Assembly (NCBI GenBank): GCA_017535865.1
Contig: JAFXTM010000005.1
Span: forward strand, 1-64,000
Source: Oscillospiraceae bacterium
GTDB taxonomy: Bacteria; Bacillota; Clostridia; Oscillospirales; Oscillospiraceae
Direction of reading: 5' to 3'
DNA: 64,000 nt
The translations under genes were made by a program, and so were the position numbers. Position 1 is the stretch's first letter. The number at the start of each line of letters is the position of its first letter. The notes below the pieces were generated by a model that was not told the origin of the DNA, searched no databases, and saw nothing but the letters and a program-made list of their open reading frames with translations. This document shows positions 44,214-51,009 of this stretch, piece after piece.

Positions 44214-45089
44214 CTATTTAAGCTTCTCGACCTGCATACTGTTCGGCATACTTTTCTCCTCCCGGATCAGCGGGAGGTACCAGCTCTCATAGTAATAAGG
44301 CCGCTCGTTCTCGTCACTCCACAGCTCGCCCCAGGGGCGCAGGCAGATGGAAAAGTCAAAACGCTCATCGTTGGCATCATGATGGCCGGCAGCCGTTAGG
44401 CGTCCGTCCGCGTACTGCATCGTCCAGCCCGTTCCTTCAAGCGGCATGAACCAGAAGTATCCCTCTGTCGCCGAGGCGCTGTCGTCCTCGTTGAAGGAAA
44501 GCCGCGCCTCGGCCATCGGCTGAAAAGCATTCTGGTCCTCGTCCCACATCAGCAGGTGCATGCTGCCGTCCGGCTGTGTGGTCAGCCGCGCACACAGATC
44601 GTACCAGGTGTCGCCCAGATCGCCCTCCGCCCCGTCGATCCGCCACCAACCGTACCAGTCGCCCTTCCAGAGAGCCTGCTGCGCGGACACGGTCGCACGG
44701 CGGCGGGCAAGCTCCTCCTGGTATGCCTCGACCCGGTCCTCACGGACATAGACCAGCACGAGCCCATCGGACGTCTCAAGCCGAAGGACGCCGTCCTCCC
44801 AGGTCCCGGTCAGCACCTCGCCGTTCACGGTGAGATGGATCGTCTCAGCCTCGCGGTTCCAGTGCGCCGCGCCGTCCGCGGTCCCGCGCATGAGCCGTGC
44901 GGAGCCGCCATGCTCCAGCACCAGCCGGCTCTCCTGCGTCACGAGCGGGAGCGTACCGTCCAGCGTCTCGATACAGACATAGCTTCCCAGCTCCTGTTCC
45001 GGCTCGCCGCAGGCGCTCAGGCAGAAACAGATCATCAGAAACAGGCAGAGCAGAAGTCCCCCCCGCCTGTCGGATATGCGTGTATTCAT
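44214..45089 (-). CDS. Lipoprotein of unknown function
   Basis: 291 residues from ATG 45089; AAAGGA lies about 10 nt upstream, inside a spurious longer reading. Signal peptide with lipobox LSAC (Cys about 27). The remainder is acidic and beta-rich (GSYVCIETLDGTLPL, ETIHLTVNGEVLTGTWEDGVLRLE, GYFWFMPLEGTGWTMQY), resembling the lipocalin-like lipoproteins of Firmicutes that report a DWYGWW motif, but I name no family. Upstream of, and probably co-expressed with, the zinc-ribbon and TPM genes. Confidence 0.7.
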   Translation of the reverse strand: MNTRISDRRGGLLLCLFLMICFCLSACGEPEQELGSYVCIETLDGTLPLVTQESRLVLEHGGSARLMRGTADGAAHWNREAETIHLTVNGEVLTGTWEDGVLRLETSDGLVLVYVREDRVEAYQEELARRRATVSAQQALWKGDWYGWWRIDGAEGDLGDTWYDLCARLTTQPDGSMHLLMWDEDQNAFQPMAEARLSFNEDDSASATEGYFWFMPLEGTGWTMQYADGRLTAAGHHDANDERFDFSICLRPWGELWSDENERPYYYESWYLPLIREEKSMPNSMQVEKLK

Positions 45090-45132
45090 TCCAGGTATTC
45101 CTTTCAATGGAGGGTCATACCCATCCGTTTAT

Positions 45133-45161
45133 ATAATAACGAACAACGTCCAAAAATGCAA
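45133..45161 (-). promoter_or_regulatory. Promoter of the lipoprotein / zinc-ribbon / TPM operon
   Basis: On the minus strand TTGCAT (45161-45156), 17-bp spacer, TATTAT (45138-45133). Confidence 0.65.
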
Positions 45162-45355
45162 GTGCGGGTTAACGCACAAACAGCCGGGGACGCATCCGCT
45201 GCTGCGTTCCCGGCTTTGACTTGGCCGTTCTGACAGGCATCCGGAGAGCGGCCGCGCCCTCCGCTCTCCATCAACCCGTGCCCGGCTCTCTGAGCATAGC
45301 ACGCATCCGTCGTTTTAATCGTCGAAAGCGAGGAGAAAAAACTGAAAATCCACTC
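45162..45355. other. Gene-free stretch with two orphan hairpins
   Basis: No ORF with a ribosome site. Hairpin 45182-45215 (agccggggacgca/tgcgttcccggct) and hairpin about 45241-45268 (ggagagcgg/ccgctctcc). They lie between the divergent lipoprotein and tRNA-Gly promoters, where no known transcript should end. Confidence 0.5.
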
Positions 45356-45384
45356 TTGAATTTCACAAAGCGCTATGCTATACT
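45356..45384 (+). promoter_or_regulatory. Promoter of tRNA-Gly
   Basis: TTGAAT (45356-45361), 17-bp spacer, TATACT (45379-45384); predicted start is only a few bases before the mature tRNA 5' end. Confidence 0.75.
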
Positions 45385-45397
45385 ACAAACACATTTT

Positions 45398-45471
45398 GCG
45401 GATGTAGTTCATCGGTAGAACTCCGGCTTCCCAAGCCGATAAGGTGGGTTCGACTCCCATCATCCGCTCCA
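45398..45471 (+). tRNA. tRNA-Gly, anticodon CCC
   Basis: 74 nt with encoded CCA. Acceptor stem GCGGATG/CATCCGC, discriminator U, D arm GTTC/GAAC, anticodon loop TTCCCAA with CCC at 45430-45432, T arm GTGGG/CCCAT around TTCGACT. Discriminator U and C35-C36 are glycine identity elements. Anticodon stem pair 27-43 is C-A, a mismatch. A terminator follows directly. Confidence 0.95.
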
Positions 45472-45474
45472 GAA

Positions 45475-45497
45475 AAAGCGCCCCTGCGGGGCGCTTT
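45475..45497 (+). terminator. Terminator of tRNA-Gly
   Basis: Perfect stem aaagcgcccc/ggggcgcttt around tgc, followed by ccttttatt. Confidence 0.85.
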
Positions 45498-45539
45498 CCT
45501 TTTATTCTACACCAATGTGAAGCAAGAGAGCTTTTCATC

Positions 45540-46157
45540 ATGAAGACAAAATGCCTGATCATCTCCGGCGGGGATTTCGCTCCCTTGCCTGTTCCCGACG
45601 CGGACACCTTTGTGATCGCCTGCGACCGCGGTTACGCCTACGCGATACGCTGCGGGATCCTGCCCGACCTTTTGGTGAGCGACTTTGACTCCTATATCGG
45701 GCCGGTCGACTCCGCCGTGCCGCTGCAGCGGCTGCCCACCGAGAAGGACGACACCGACACCATGAGCGCCGTCCGCGCCGCCCTCGCCCGGGGCTGCACC
45801 GAGGGGCTCCTCTGCTGTGCGCTCGGCGGACGGCTGGACCACACGCTGGCCAACCTCCAGAGTCTGCTCTTCGCCGAGGAAAACGGGCTGCGTCTTTGCC
45901 TCCGGAGCCCAGATACCGAGGGGCATGTGCTGAAGAACGGGACGCTTCGCCTGAAACGGCGAGATGGCTTTTCTCTCTCCGTTTTCTCCCTGTCGGAGCG
46001 CTGCCGGGGCGTGAGCCTGCACGGCGTCAAATATGAGTTGGAGGATGTCGAGCTCACAAACGCTTTTCCGCTCGGCGTCAGCAACGAGTGGCGGGATGAA
46101 GAGGCCGAGATCCGTGTACAGGACGGCGCGCTGCTGATCGTGCTGTCGAAACTGTAA
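45540..46157 (+). CDS. thiN: Thiamine pyrophosphokinase
   Basis: 205 residues from ATG 45540. CDRGYAYAIRCGILPDLLVSDFDSY (about 29-53) contains the DFDS metal-binding motif, LPTEKDDTDTMSAV (about 62-75) the second acidic motif, and ALGGRLDHTLANLQ (about 93-106) the substrate loop; GVSNEW near the end binds thiamine. Converts thiamine to thiamine diphosphate with ATP. The ribosome site is weak and no separate promoter is seen; read-through from tRNA-Gly is possible. A terminator follows. Confidence 0.92.
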   Translation: MKTKCLIISGGDFAPLPVPDADTFVIACDRGYAYAIRCGILPDLLVSDFDSYIGPVDSAVPLQRLPTEKDDTDTMSAVRAALARGCTEGLLCCALGGRLDHTLANLQSLLFAEENGLRLCLRSPDTEGHVLKNGTLRLKRRDGFSLSVFSLSERCRGVSLHGVKYELEDVELTNAFPLGVSNEWRDEEAEIRVQDGALLIVLSKL

Positions 46158-46166
46158 AGCACAATG

Positions 46167-46192
46167 CCGGACGGTGCAGACCGTCCGGTTTT
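46167..46192 (+). terminator. Terminator of thiN
   Basis: Stem ccggacgg/ccgtccgg (46167-46188) followed by ttttctttat; lies just before the end of the convergent MoxR-like gene. Confidence 0.8.
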
Positions 46193-46194
46193 CT

Positions 46195-47826
46195 TTATCT
46201 GTTTTTCGTGTCCTTCGCCTTGCGCGCGAGCACATACTCAAACCAAGCCAGGTACTCCGGGCCGAGACGGCTCACAAGCTCGCGCGCCTCGCGCGGACGC
46301 GCCGCCGCGGCATAGAGGCACTGCTGGGCAAGCTGATAGCGGCGGGCGGCGTTGAAGCGCGCCAGTTCCTCGTCGCTGTATTGCCCGATGACGGAGAGCT
46401 GCCGGGCGCGGAAAAAGCGGATAAAGGCGTCTGCTGTGTCTCGGCCAACCAACGGGGCGAGCAGCGAGAAATCGTTGCCGGAGCTGTCAAGCGCCCGAGA
46501 GACCATCTCCCAGCGGCGAGGATCGGCATGGCCCTCCGTACCGGTATAGGCGGTGCGGAGATAGAGATCGTTGTTGGCGAGAAATTCCAGCACATAGGGA
46601 TTAATGCTCTTGCGTATGGCCCAGGGCATCCAGTTTTCCACAGTCGTACGGATATAGATATGCGCGAAGCGTCCGAAGAGTGGTTCCGCGAGATCGTGCG
46701 CAGAGCTCGACTCGCTGCGGTCATTGCCGGCGGCGACGATACGCGCGTTGGGCGGCAGCGGCCAGCGGTTGTTCACAAAGCGTTCCAGCACGATCTTGAA
46801 GATGACCGATTGGGTCTGCTTGGTAGCGTTGGTGAGCTCGTCGAAAAAAAGGATGTGCAGCTCGCCGTCCTCGCAGAGGCGCTCAAGCTTGACCAGCCAG
46901 ACGGGCTTTATATCGATGATCTCATCCTTCGCCTCATTGTACACGGCTCGTCCGTTGATCGTTTCGGGCGTCTCGTTCACAAGCTCGATATCAAGCACCT
47001 GCGGATCGATCTCCTTGACGCGGTCGCTCTTGCCGTCGCCGGAGAGGCCGTGGATGAAAACCGGGATATCCGCCTCCACGAAGGCGCGTATCAGGCTCAG
47101 CTCGTCGTGCTCCTCCACGCGGAAGGGCGCGTTCTCGGGGAGCGCCGGCTCCTCCTCATCGGTGAGCTCCCGGAGGAAATCACCTGACAGATAGTCCGCC
47201 GCCTTTTCCCGGTCGAGTCCCGCCATGAGCGCCATCCCACTGACGAGGAGCCGGTTCGCCGCGTCGTAGAGCCAGCGCACGGGCCGCAGCTCCAGGAAGA
47301 CGCTGTCGCCCTCGCTCACGACCGTCCCGTCCGAGAGCTGCACATAGCCGGTCGCGCCGGATCGCGCCTCGATGCGCACGAGCTGCCTGCCCCCAAGCCG
47401 ATACACGGGCAGCGCCTCGCCACAGACCGTGATCCGCTTACCGGTATCGGGCAGCGCGCCGTCGGCAAACTGTTTTTCCGCCATATCCCGCAGGCTGGGA
47501 TCCAGCACGACGAGCGGGTAGGTGCCGAACTCCGCCGTCGTCAGGCCCTCAGTCTCGCGCACATGCTTCAGCTGCTTTTCCTCCCCCGGCTCGAACAGCA
47601 GCGCGGGCCGGACCGCACAGACCGCACAGTCGTTGTCGCGGCCGAAACGGTCGGCGCATTTGCCGTCGGCCAGGTACCAGTTGACCTTTCCTCCGTCCAC
47701 GGAAAAGCCGTCGTCGGGGATCGTCAGCAGCACCAGATCACTCGCCGGCGCGGTCGATCCAACTGTCTGAAACAACGGGAAGGGGCGGGTAAACACCTGT
47801 TCATGTGATAAGAAAATCGATTTCAT
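46195..47826 (-). CDS. MoxR-like AAA+ ATPase with a novel N-terminal region
   Basis: 543 residues. Residues 1 to about 235 match nothing I recognise; they include a Cys motif (CADRFGRDNDCAVC, about 57-70) and beta-rich segments. Residues about 240-520 are an AAA+ core: Walker A GLSGDGKSD (about 260-268), Walker B LHILFFDELTNA (about 325-336), sensor-type AAGNDRSE and the MoxR-style AHDLAEPLFGRFAHIYI (about 385-401). The start lies inside the end of the VWA gene (26-bp overlap), a typical MoxR/VWA arrangement where the ATPase remodels or inserts metal into a target via the VWA partner. Target unknown. Confidence 0.85.
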   Translation of the reverse strand: MKSIFLSHEQVFTRPFPLFQTVGSTAPASDLVLLTIPDDGFSVDGGKVNWYLADGKCADRFGRDNDCAVCAVRPALLFEPGEEKQLKHVRETEGLTTAEFGTYPLVVLDPSLRDMAEKQFADGALPDTGKRITVCGEALPVYRLGGRQLVRIEARSGATGYVQLSDGTVVSEGDSVFLELRPVRWLYDAANRLLVSGMALMAGLDREKAADYLSGDFLRELTDEEEPALPENAPFRVEEHDELSLIRAFVEADIPVFIHGLSGDGKSDRVKEIDPQVLDIELVNETPETINGRAVYNEAKDEIIDIKPVWLVKLERLCEDGELHILFFDELTNATKQTQSVIFKIVLERFVNNRWPLPPNARIVAAGNDRSESSSAHDLAEPLFGRFAHIYIRTTVENWMPWAIRKSINPYVLEFLANNDLYLRTAYTGTEGHADPRRWEMVSRALDSSGNDFSLLAPLVGRDTADAFIRFFRARQLSVIGQYSDEELARFNAARRYQLAQQCLYAAAARPREARELVSRLGPEYLAWFEYVLARKAKDTKNR

Positions 47827-48847
47827 GCGTCTCTTTTTCCTCCGGTTTTCTTACATAGATCGCGCGCCCGCCGTTCGGATGGACGGGCATGTCGCTGTAT
47901 ATGAGCCAGATTGCGTCGCATCGCTCCTCCGGCATTTCGGCATAGCCGTCTGTGAAAATGATCCGCGTCTCGGCGTCGCCGGTGAAAGCGTGGATAGCCG
48001 CTTCAAAGTTCGTGCCGCCCGCGCCGCGCAGCTCGAGTCGGTCGATATCCTGCTCGCTCCGGATCTCCTGAAAGCCGTAGAACTCCGTATCGAAGCAGCC
48101 GACGCGCACCACCGCGTCGGCGCGAAGCAGGCCCTTTACGCCGCGCACGAAAGCACGCAGCAGATCGGCGTCGACCGAAGCGCTGGTGTCCAGCAGGATC
48201 TCGGCATGTGGAACCGGGTAAGGCTTGAACTGATCCCGGAGCATCCCGTCCCGGATCGTATCGCCCGGGAACCAGTCATAATCGAGCTGGAGGCTCGGCT
48301 CGAGCAGATCCGCAAGCCCGGCGATCGCTTCTGCCAGGCCGGGGTCGGCGATCTCCCGCTCCCTGGCTCCTTTCTCCGTATCGGCCAGACGGCCCTGGAG
48401 TGTGGGTTTCTTTTTTTTCGGTCGGGGATCCTCCTGCGTCTCTTCCTTCCGCTCGTCCTTTTTTTCTCCGGCGATCCGACTGTAAACCTCCTCGGCACTC
48501 CAGTCTCCGCCTTCGGGAAACAGTACGGCGTCCTCCGGGAGTTCAAATCCGTCAGCCTTCAACATCGCGTTCACCACGGCGTCGCTGGCTCTTTTCCAGT
48601 ACCAGGGGTCCTTCCCCTCGCCGCGAGCAAAGTGGGCCAGTCGGACATGCAGCAGCTGCTGCGCCAGGAAAAAGAGCTGGTGCTCAGGCGCAAAGAAGCG
48701 CATGGCGCGGCCGTTATAATAGATCACACGGCCATCGTTATCCATGGGGGCCGCGTCCCCGCTCTCACGGAGCTCCAGCACGCCGATCTCATCCCGCCAC
48801 TGGGGATAGCGCTCCGCAAGCTCTGCGCGAATGGCATCCAGTTCCAT
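47801..48847 (-). CDS. VWA-like metallopeptidase-related protein (DUF2201)
   Basis: 348 residues from ATG 48847, chosen because the promoter at 48864-48892 starts transcription just before it. Residues about 10-120 resemble the DUF2201 N-terminal region (ALFFLAQQLLHVRLAHFARGEG type, here HQLFFLAQQLLHVRLAH at about 60-76). A Lys-rich linker (about 135-165) precedes a VWA-like domain with ILLDTSASVDADLLRAF (about 219-235) in place of DxSxS, and GGTNFEAAI (about 284-292) plus ITFTDGYAE-like IIFTDGYAEMP. Partner of the MoxR-like ATPase. Confidence 0.85.
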   Translation of the reverse strand: MELDAIRAELAERYPQWRDEIGVLELRESGDAAPMDNDGRVIYYNGRAMRFFAPEHQLFFLAQQLLHVRLAHFARGEGKDPWYWKRASDAVVNAMLKADGFELPEDAVLFPEGGDWSAEEVYSRIAGEKKDERKEETQEDPRPKKKKPTLQGRLADTEKGAREREIADPGLAEAIAGLADLLEPSLQLDYDWFPGDTIRDGMLRDQFKPYPVPHAEILLDTSASVDADLLRAFVRGVKGLLRADAVVRVGCFDTEFYGFQEIRSEQDIDRLELRGAGGTNFEAAIHAFTGDAETRIIFTDGYAEMPEERCDAIWLIYSDMPVHPNGGRAIYVRKPEEKETHEIDFLIT

Positions 48848-48863
48848 GACATCACCGCTTTTC

Positions 48864-48892
48864 ATACTATCCGTACAGTTGCAAAAAGTCAA
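48864..48892 (-). promoter_or_regulatory. Promoter of the VWA/MoxR operon
   Basis: On the minus strand TTGACT (48892-48887), 17-bp spacer, TAGTAT (48869-48864). The predicted leader is only about 10 nt. Confidence 0.7.
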
Positions 48893-48921
48893 GAGCGGCC
48901 GCAAGCGAGCGGCTTTTCCGA

Positions 48922-48967
48922 GCATACGGCAGAGGCCCCGCCTTTCAGCGGGGCCTCTGCCGTATGC
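48922..48967. terminator. Very long perfect hairpin after ilvA
   Basis: 20-bp perfect stem (gcatacggcagaggccccgc and its complement) with a six-base loop. Six bases after the threonine ammonia-lyase stop. No T run follows on the minus strand, so it may act as a stabiliser or weak terminator. Confidence 0.65.
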
Positions 48968-48973
48968 CGATTA

Positions 48974-50182
48974 TTATTCCAATTCGACCTCGTAGCCGTT
49001 CGCGCGGAGTTTCTCCGTGAGTGCCGCGCCGTGTTTTTCCCCGCCTACCTCGCAGGCGATGTGGACGCTGGTCTCATTGGGCAGAAGACTCGGGTTGAGC
49101 TTATCATGCTCGATCGCCATGACGTTGGCTCCCGCGTCCGCGATGACGTTCAGCAGCTGTACCAGGCTGCCCGGTCGGTCCAGCAGTTTCACGAGGAACT
49201 TGATACGCCGGTGGCGCGCCACCAGACCGCGCTCGATGATGGACTGGATGAAGCTCACGTCGATGTTGCCGCCGGACATGACGCAGACGACGCGCTTGTC
49301 CTTCACGTCGAGCTTCCCGCTGAGCACCGCCGCGAGCGGCGTGGCCCCGGCAGGCTCCACGACCTGCTTGCAGCGCTCGATCAGCAGCAGGATGGCGTTC
49401 GCGATCTCACTCTCCGACACCGTCACGATGCCGTCGGCATAGCGGTTGATAAGCTCCACCGAGATTGAGCCCGGGGCTTTCACGGCGATGCCGTCGGCAA
49501 TGGTCGCCGCGGTCTCGGTCGCCATCAACTTTCCGGAGCGGTAGCTCTGCGCGATGGCGTCCGCCCCCTCGGCCTGCACGCCGTATACCTTCACGCGGGG
49601 ATTGATCTGCTTGACGGCAGCCGCGATGCCGGCGAGGAGCCCGCCCCCGCCCGCCGGCGCCACGATGACGTCGACATAGGGCAGATCGGAGAGGATCTCC
49701 AGACCAAGTGTCCCCTGTCCGGCGATGACCTCCGGATCGTTGTAGGGGTGCAGAAAAGTCGCCCCCTCCTCCTCGCAGATGCGGCAGGCCTCGGCATAGG
49801 CGTCGTCATAGCAGTCTCCCGCGAGCACGACGCGCGCGCCGTAGCCCTCGGTGGCCTGGACCTTTGCGATCGGAGCGGCCTTGGGCATGACGATGGTCGC
49901 CGGGATACCGAAGCGCTTCGCGGCGTAGGCCACGCCCTGCGCGTGATTACCGGCCGAGGAGGCGACGACGGGGCCCGTTTTTCCCGCCTCGATGAGCGAA
50001 GCGATCTTGTTGCTCGCGCCGCGGATCTTGAAGGAACCGGTCTTCTGCCGGTTCTCGCACTTGAGATAGATCTGGCCGCCCGTCATGGCGGAAAAGGTAG
50101 AGGATAGGTCCAGCTCGGTATGATGCAGGATCGGGCGGAGCCTTTCGTTTGCTTTCTCGATATCGCGCAGCAAAATGTCCAT
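48974..50182 (-). CDS. ilvA: Threonine ammonia-lyase (catabolic-length, with C-terminal ACT domain)
   Basis: 402 residues from ATG 50182; GGAGG is 8 nt upstream. PLP-site Lys in CENRQKTGSFKIRGASNK (about 50-67), and the Ser/Gly loop SAGNHAQGVAYAAK (about 80-93). The C-terminal 75 residues form one ACT-like domain (LVKLLDRPGSLVQLLNVIADAGANV). Deaminates threonine to 2-oxobutanoate for isoleucine synthesis or fermentation. The single ACT domain and length match the tdcB/ilvA form of clostridia; which role applies cannot be told. Promoter TTGCTT-17-TAAAAT at about 50236-50264. Confidence 0.93.
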   Translation of the reverse strand: MDILLRDIEKANERLRPILHHTELDLSSTFSAMTGGQIYLKCENRQKTGSFKIRGASNKIASLIEAGKTGPVVASSAGNHAQGVAYAAKRFGIPATIVMPKAAPIAKVQATEGYGARVVLAGDCYDDAYAEACRICEEEGATFLHPYNDPEVIAGQGTLGLEILSDLPYVDVIVAPAGGGGLLAGIAAAVKQINPRVKVYGVQAEGADAIAQSYRSGKLMATETAATIADGIAVKAPGSISVELINRYADGIVTVSESEIANAILLLIERCKQVVEPAGATPLAAVLSGKLDVKDKRVVCVMSGGNIDVSFIQSIIERGLVARHRRIKFLVKLLDRPGSLVQLLNVIADAGANVMAIEHDKLNPSLLPNETSVHIACEVGGEKHGAALTEKLRANGYEVELE

Positions 50183-50215
50183 GCAGTGCACCTCCGGCAA
50201 GAATAAAGGCGTTCT

Positions 50216-50228
50216 TTCGTCTGACGAA
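50216..50228. promoter_or_regulatory. Small palindrome in the ilvA leader
   Basis: TTCGTC-T-GACGAA, a 13-bp dyad between the ilvA -10 and the start codon. Could be an operator or chance. Confidence 0.3.
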
Positions 50229-50311
50229 TCCAGTTATGTGATTATTTTATACCCGTTTTTCACAGAAAGCAACGCCTCAGCGAAAAGTCTGAAATACGAA
50301 AAGAGGAAGAT

Positions 50312-50332
50312 AGGCGGAAGCGCTTTCCGCCT
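50312..50332 (-). terminator. Terminator of the Nudix gene (end of the feo operon)
   Basis: Stem aggcggaa/ttccgcct with tails rich in T (atcttcctctttt) on the minus strand, two bases after the Nudix stop. Confidence 0.65.
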
Positions 50333-50334
50333 CT

Positions 50335-50838
50335 TTACCTGCTTTTTCCAGATCCGGCATCATGGAAATCACGCAGCAGCTTCTCCGCCAGGCCGCCCGG
50401 CCTGACCAGCCGCATCGCCTCTCCCACGGGGACCCAGGCCCAGCTGTCCACTTCCCCGTTGGGGGATGCTTCCGTCTCCGCGACCGTCACGGAGTAGTGA
50501 AGCATCAGGGTCTCGGAGGGTTCATAGTAGCGGCTGCGGAGAAAGCGCAAATCACGGGCCGTCATGCCGAGCTCTTCACGGATCTCGCGCCGCACCGCAT
50601 CCTCGGCCGTCTCGCCCTTGTCCACATAGCCGGCGACGAGCACCGGATCTTTCTCCCCGTACTGCTTGATAAGCAGCATCCGCTCCCCCGCGGCGTCCAG
50701 CACGACCGCGCTGATCGCCGTACTGAAGAGCGGGAAACGGTAGTCCCCGCAATGCTCGCAGTAGCGCGTCGGTCCGTCCGTCGGATGCGTCCGCGTTTTC
50801 AGGCGGCTCCCGCACACGGGGCAATACTCCATCTTCAT
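50335..50838 (-). CDS. Nudix hydrolase with N-terminal zinc ribbon (NudC-like)
   Basis: 167 residues. CPVC...CEHC zinc ribbon (about 6-33) followed by the Nudix fold with the box GYVDKGETAEDAVRREIREELG (about 70-91), which satisfies GX5EX7REUXEEXGU. This arrangement occurs in NAD(H) pyrophosphatases and in mRNA-decapping-type enzymes. Its start overlaps the stop of the Cys-rich FeoB-associated peptide (ATGA), placing it in the iron-uptake operon, which is unusual context for a Nudix enzyme. Confidence 0.9.
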   Translation of the reverse strand: MKMEYCPVCGSRLKTRTHPTDGPTRYCEHCGDYRFPLFSTAISAVVLDAAGERMLLIKQYGEKDPVLVAGYVDKGETAEDAVRREIREELGMTARDLRFLRSRYYEPSETLMLHYSVTVAETEASPNGEVDSWAWVPVGEAMRLVRPGGLAEKLLRDFHDAGSGKSR

Positions 50839-51005
50839 GGACGCTCTCCTCTTTTGTCCCTTTCGCAGTGCCGCATGCAGGCGGCGCAGTCGCCCGAACA
50901 GGAGCCGCTATGGCAGCCGCCTGTCTTGCCATTTTGGATGGCGCGGACCGCCAGCAGAACCATGGCCGCGATTCCAACCAGAATAAGGATGTCCCACACG
51001 TTCAT
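50835..51005 (-). CDS. FeoB-associated Cys-rich membrane protein
   Basis: 56 residues, read directly from the minus strand: MNVWDILILVGIAAMVLLAV forms one helix, then a short cytosolic tail with five Cys (CHSGSC, CAAC, and HC) and two His. This is the pattern of FeoB-associated Cys-rich proteins, which commonly follow feoB and may play the part of FeoC or an iron-binding adaptor. It starts 5 bp after the feoB stop. Confidence 0.9.
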   Translation of the reverse strand: MNVWDILILVGIAAMVLLAVRAIQNGKTGGCHSGSCSGDCAACMRHCERDKRGERP

Positions 51006-51009
51006 CGTC

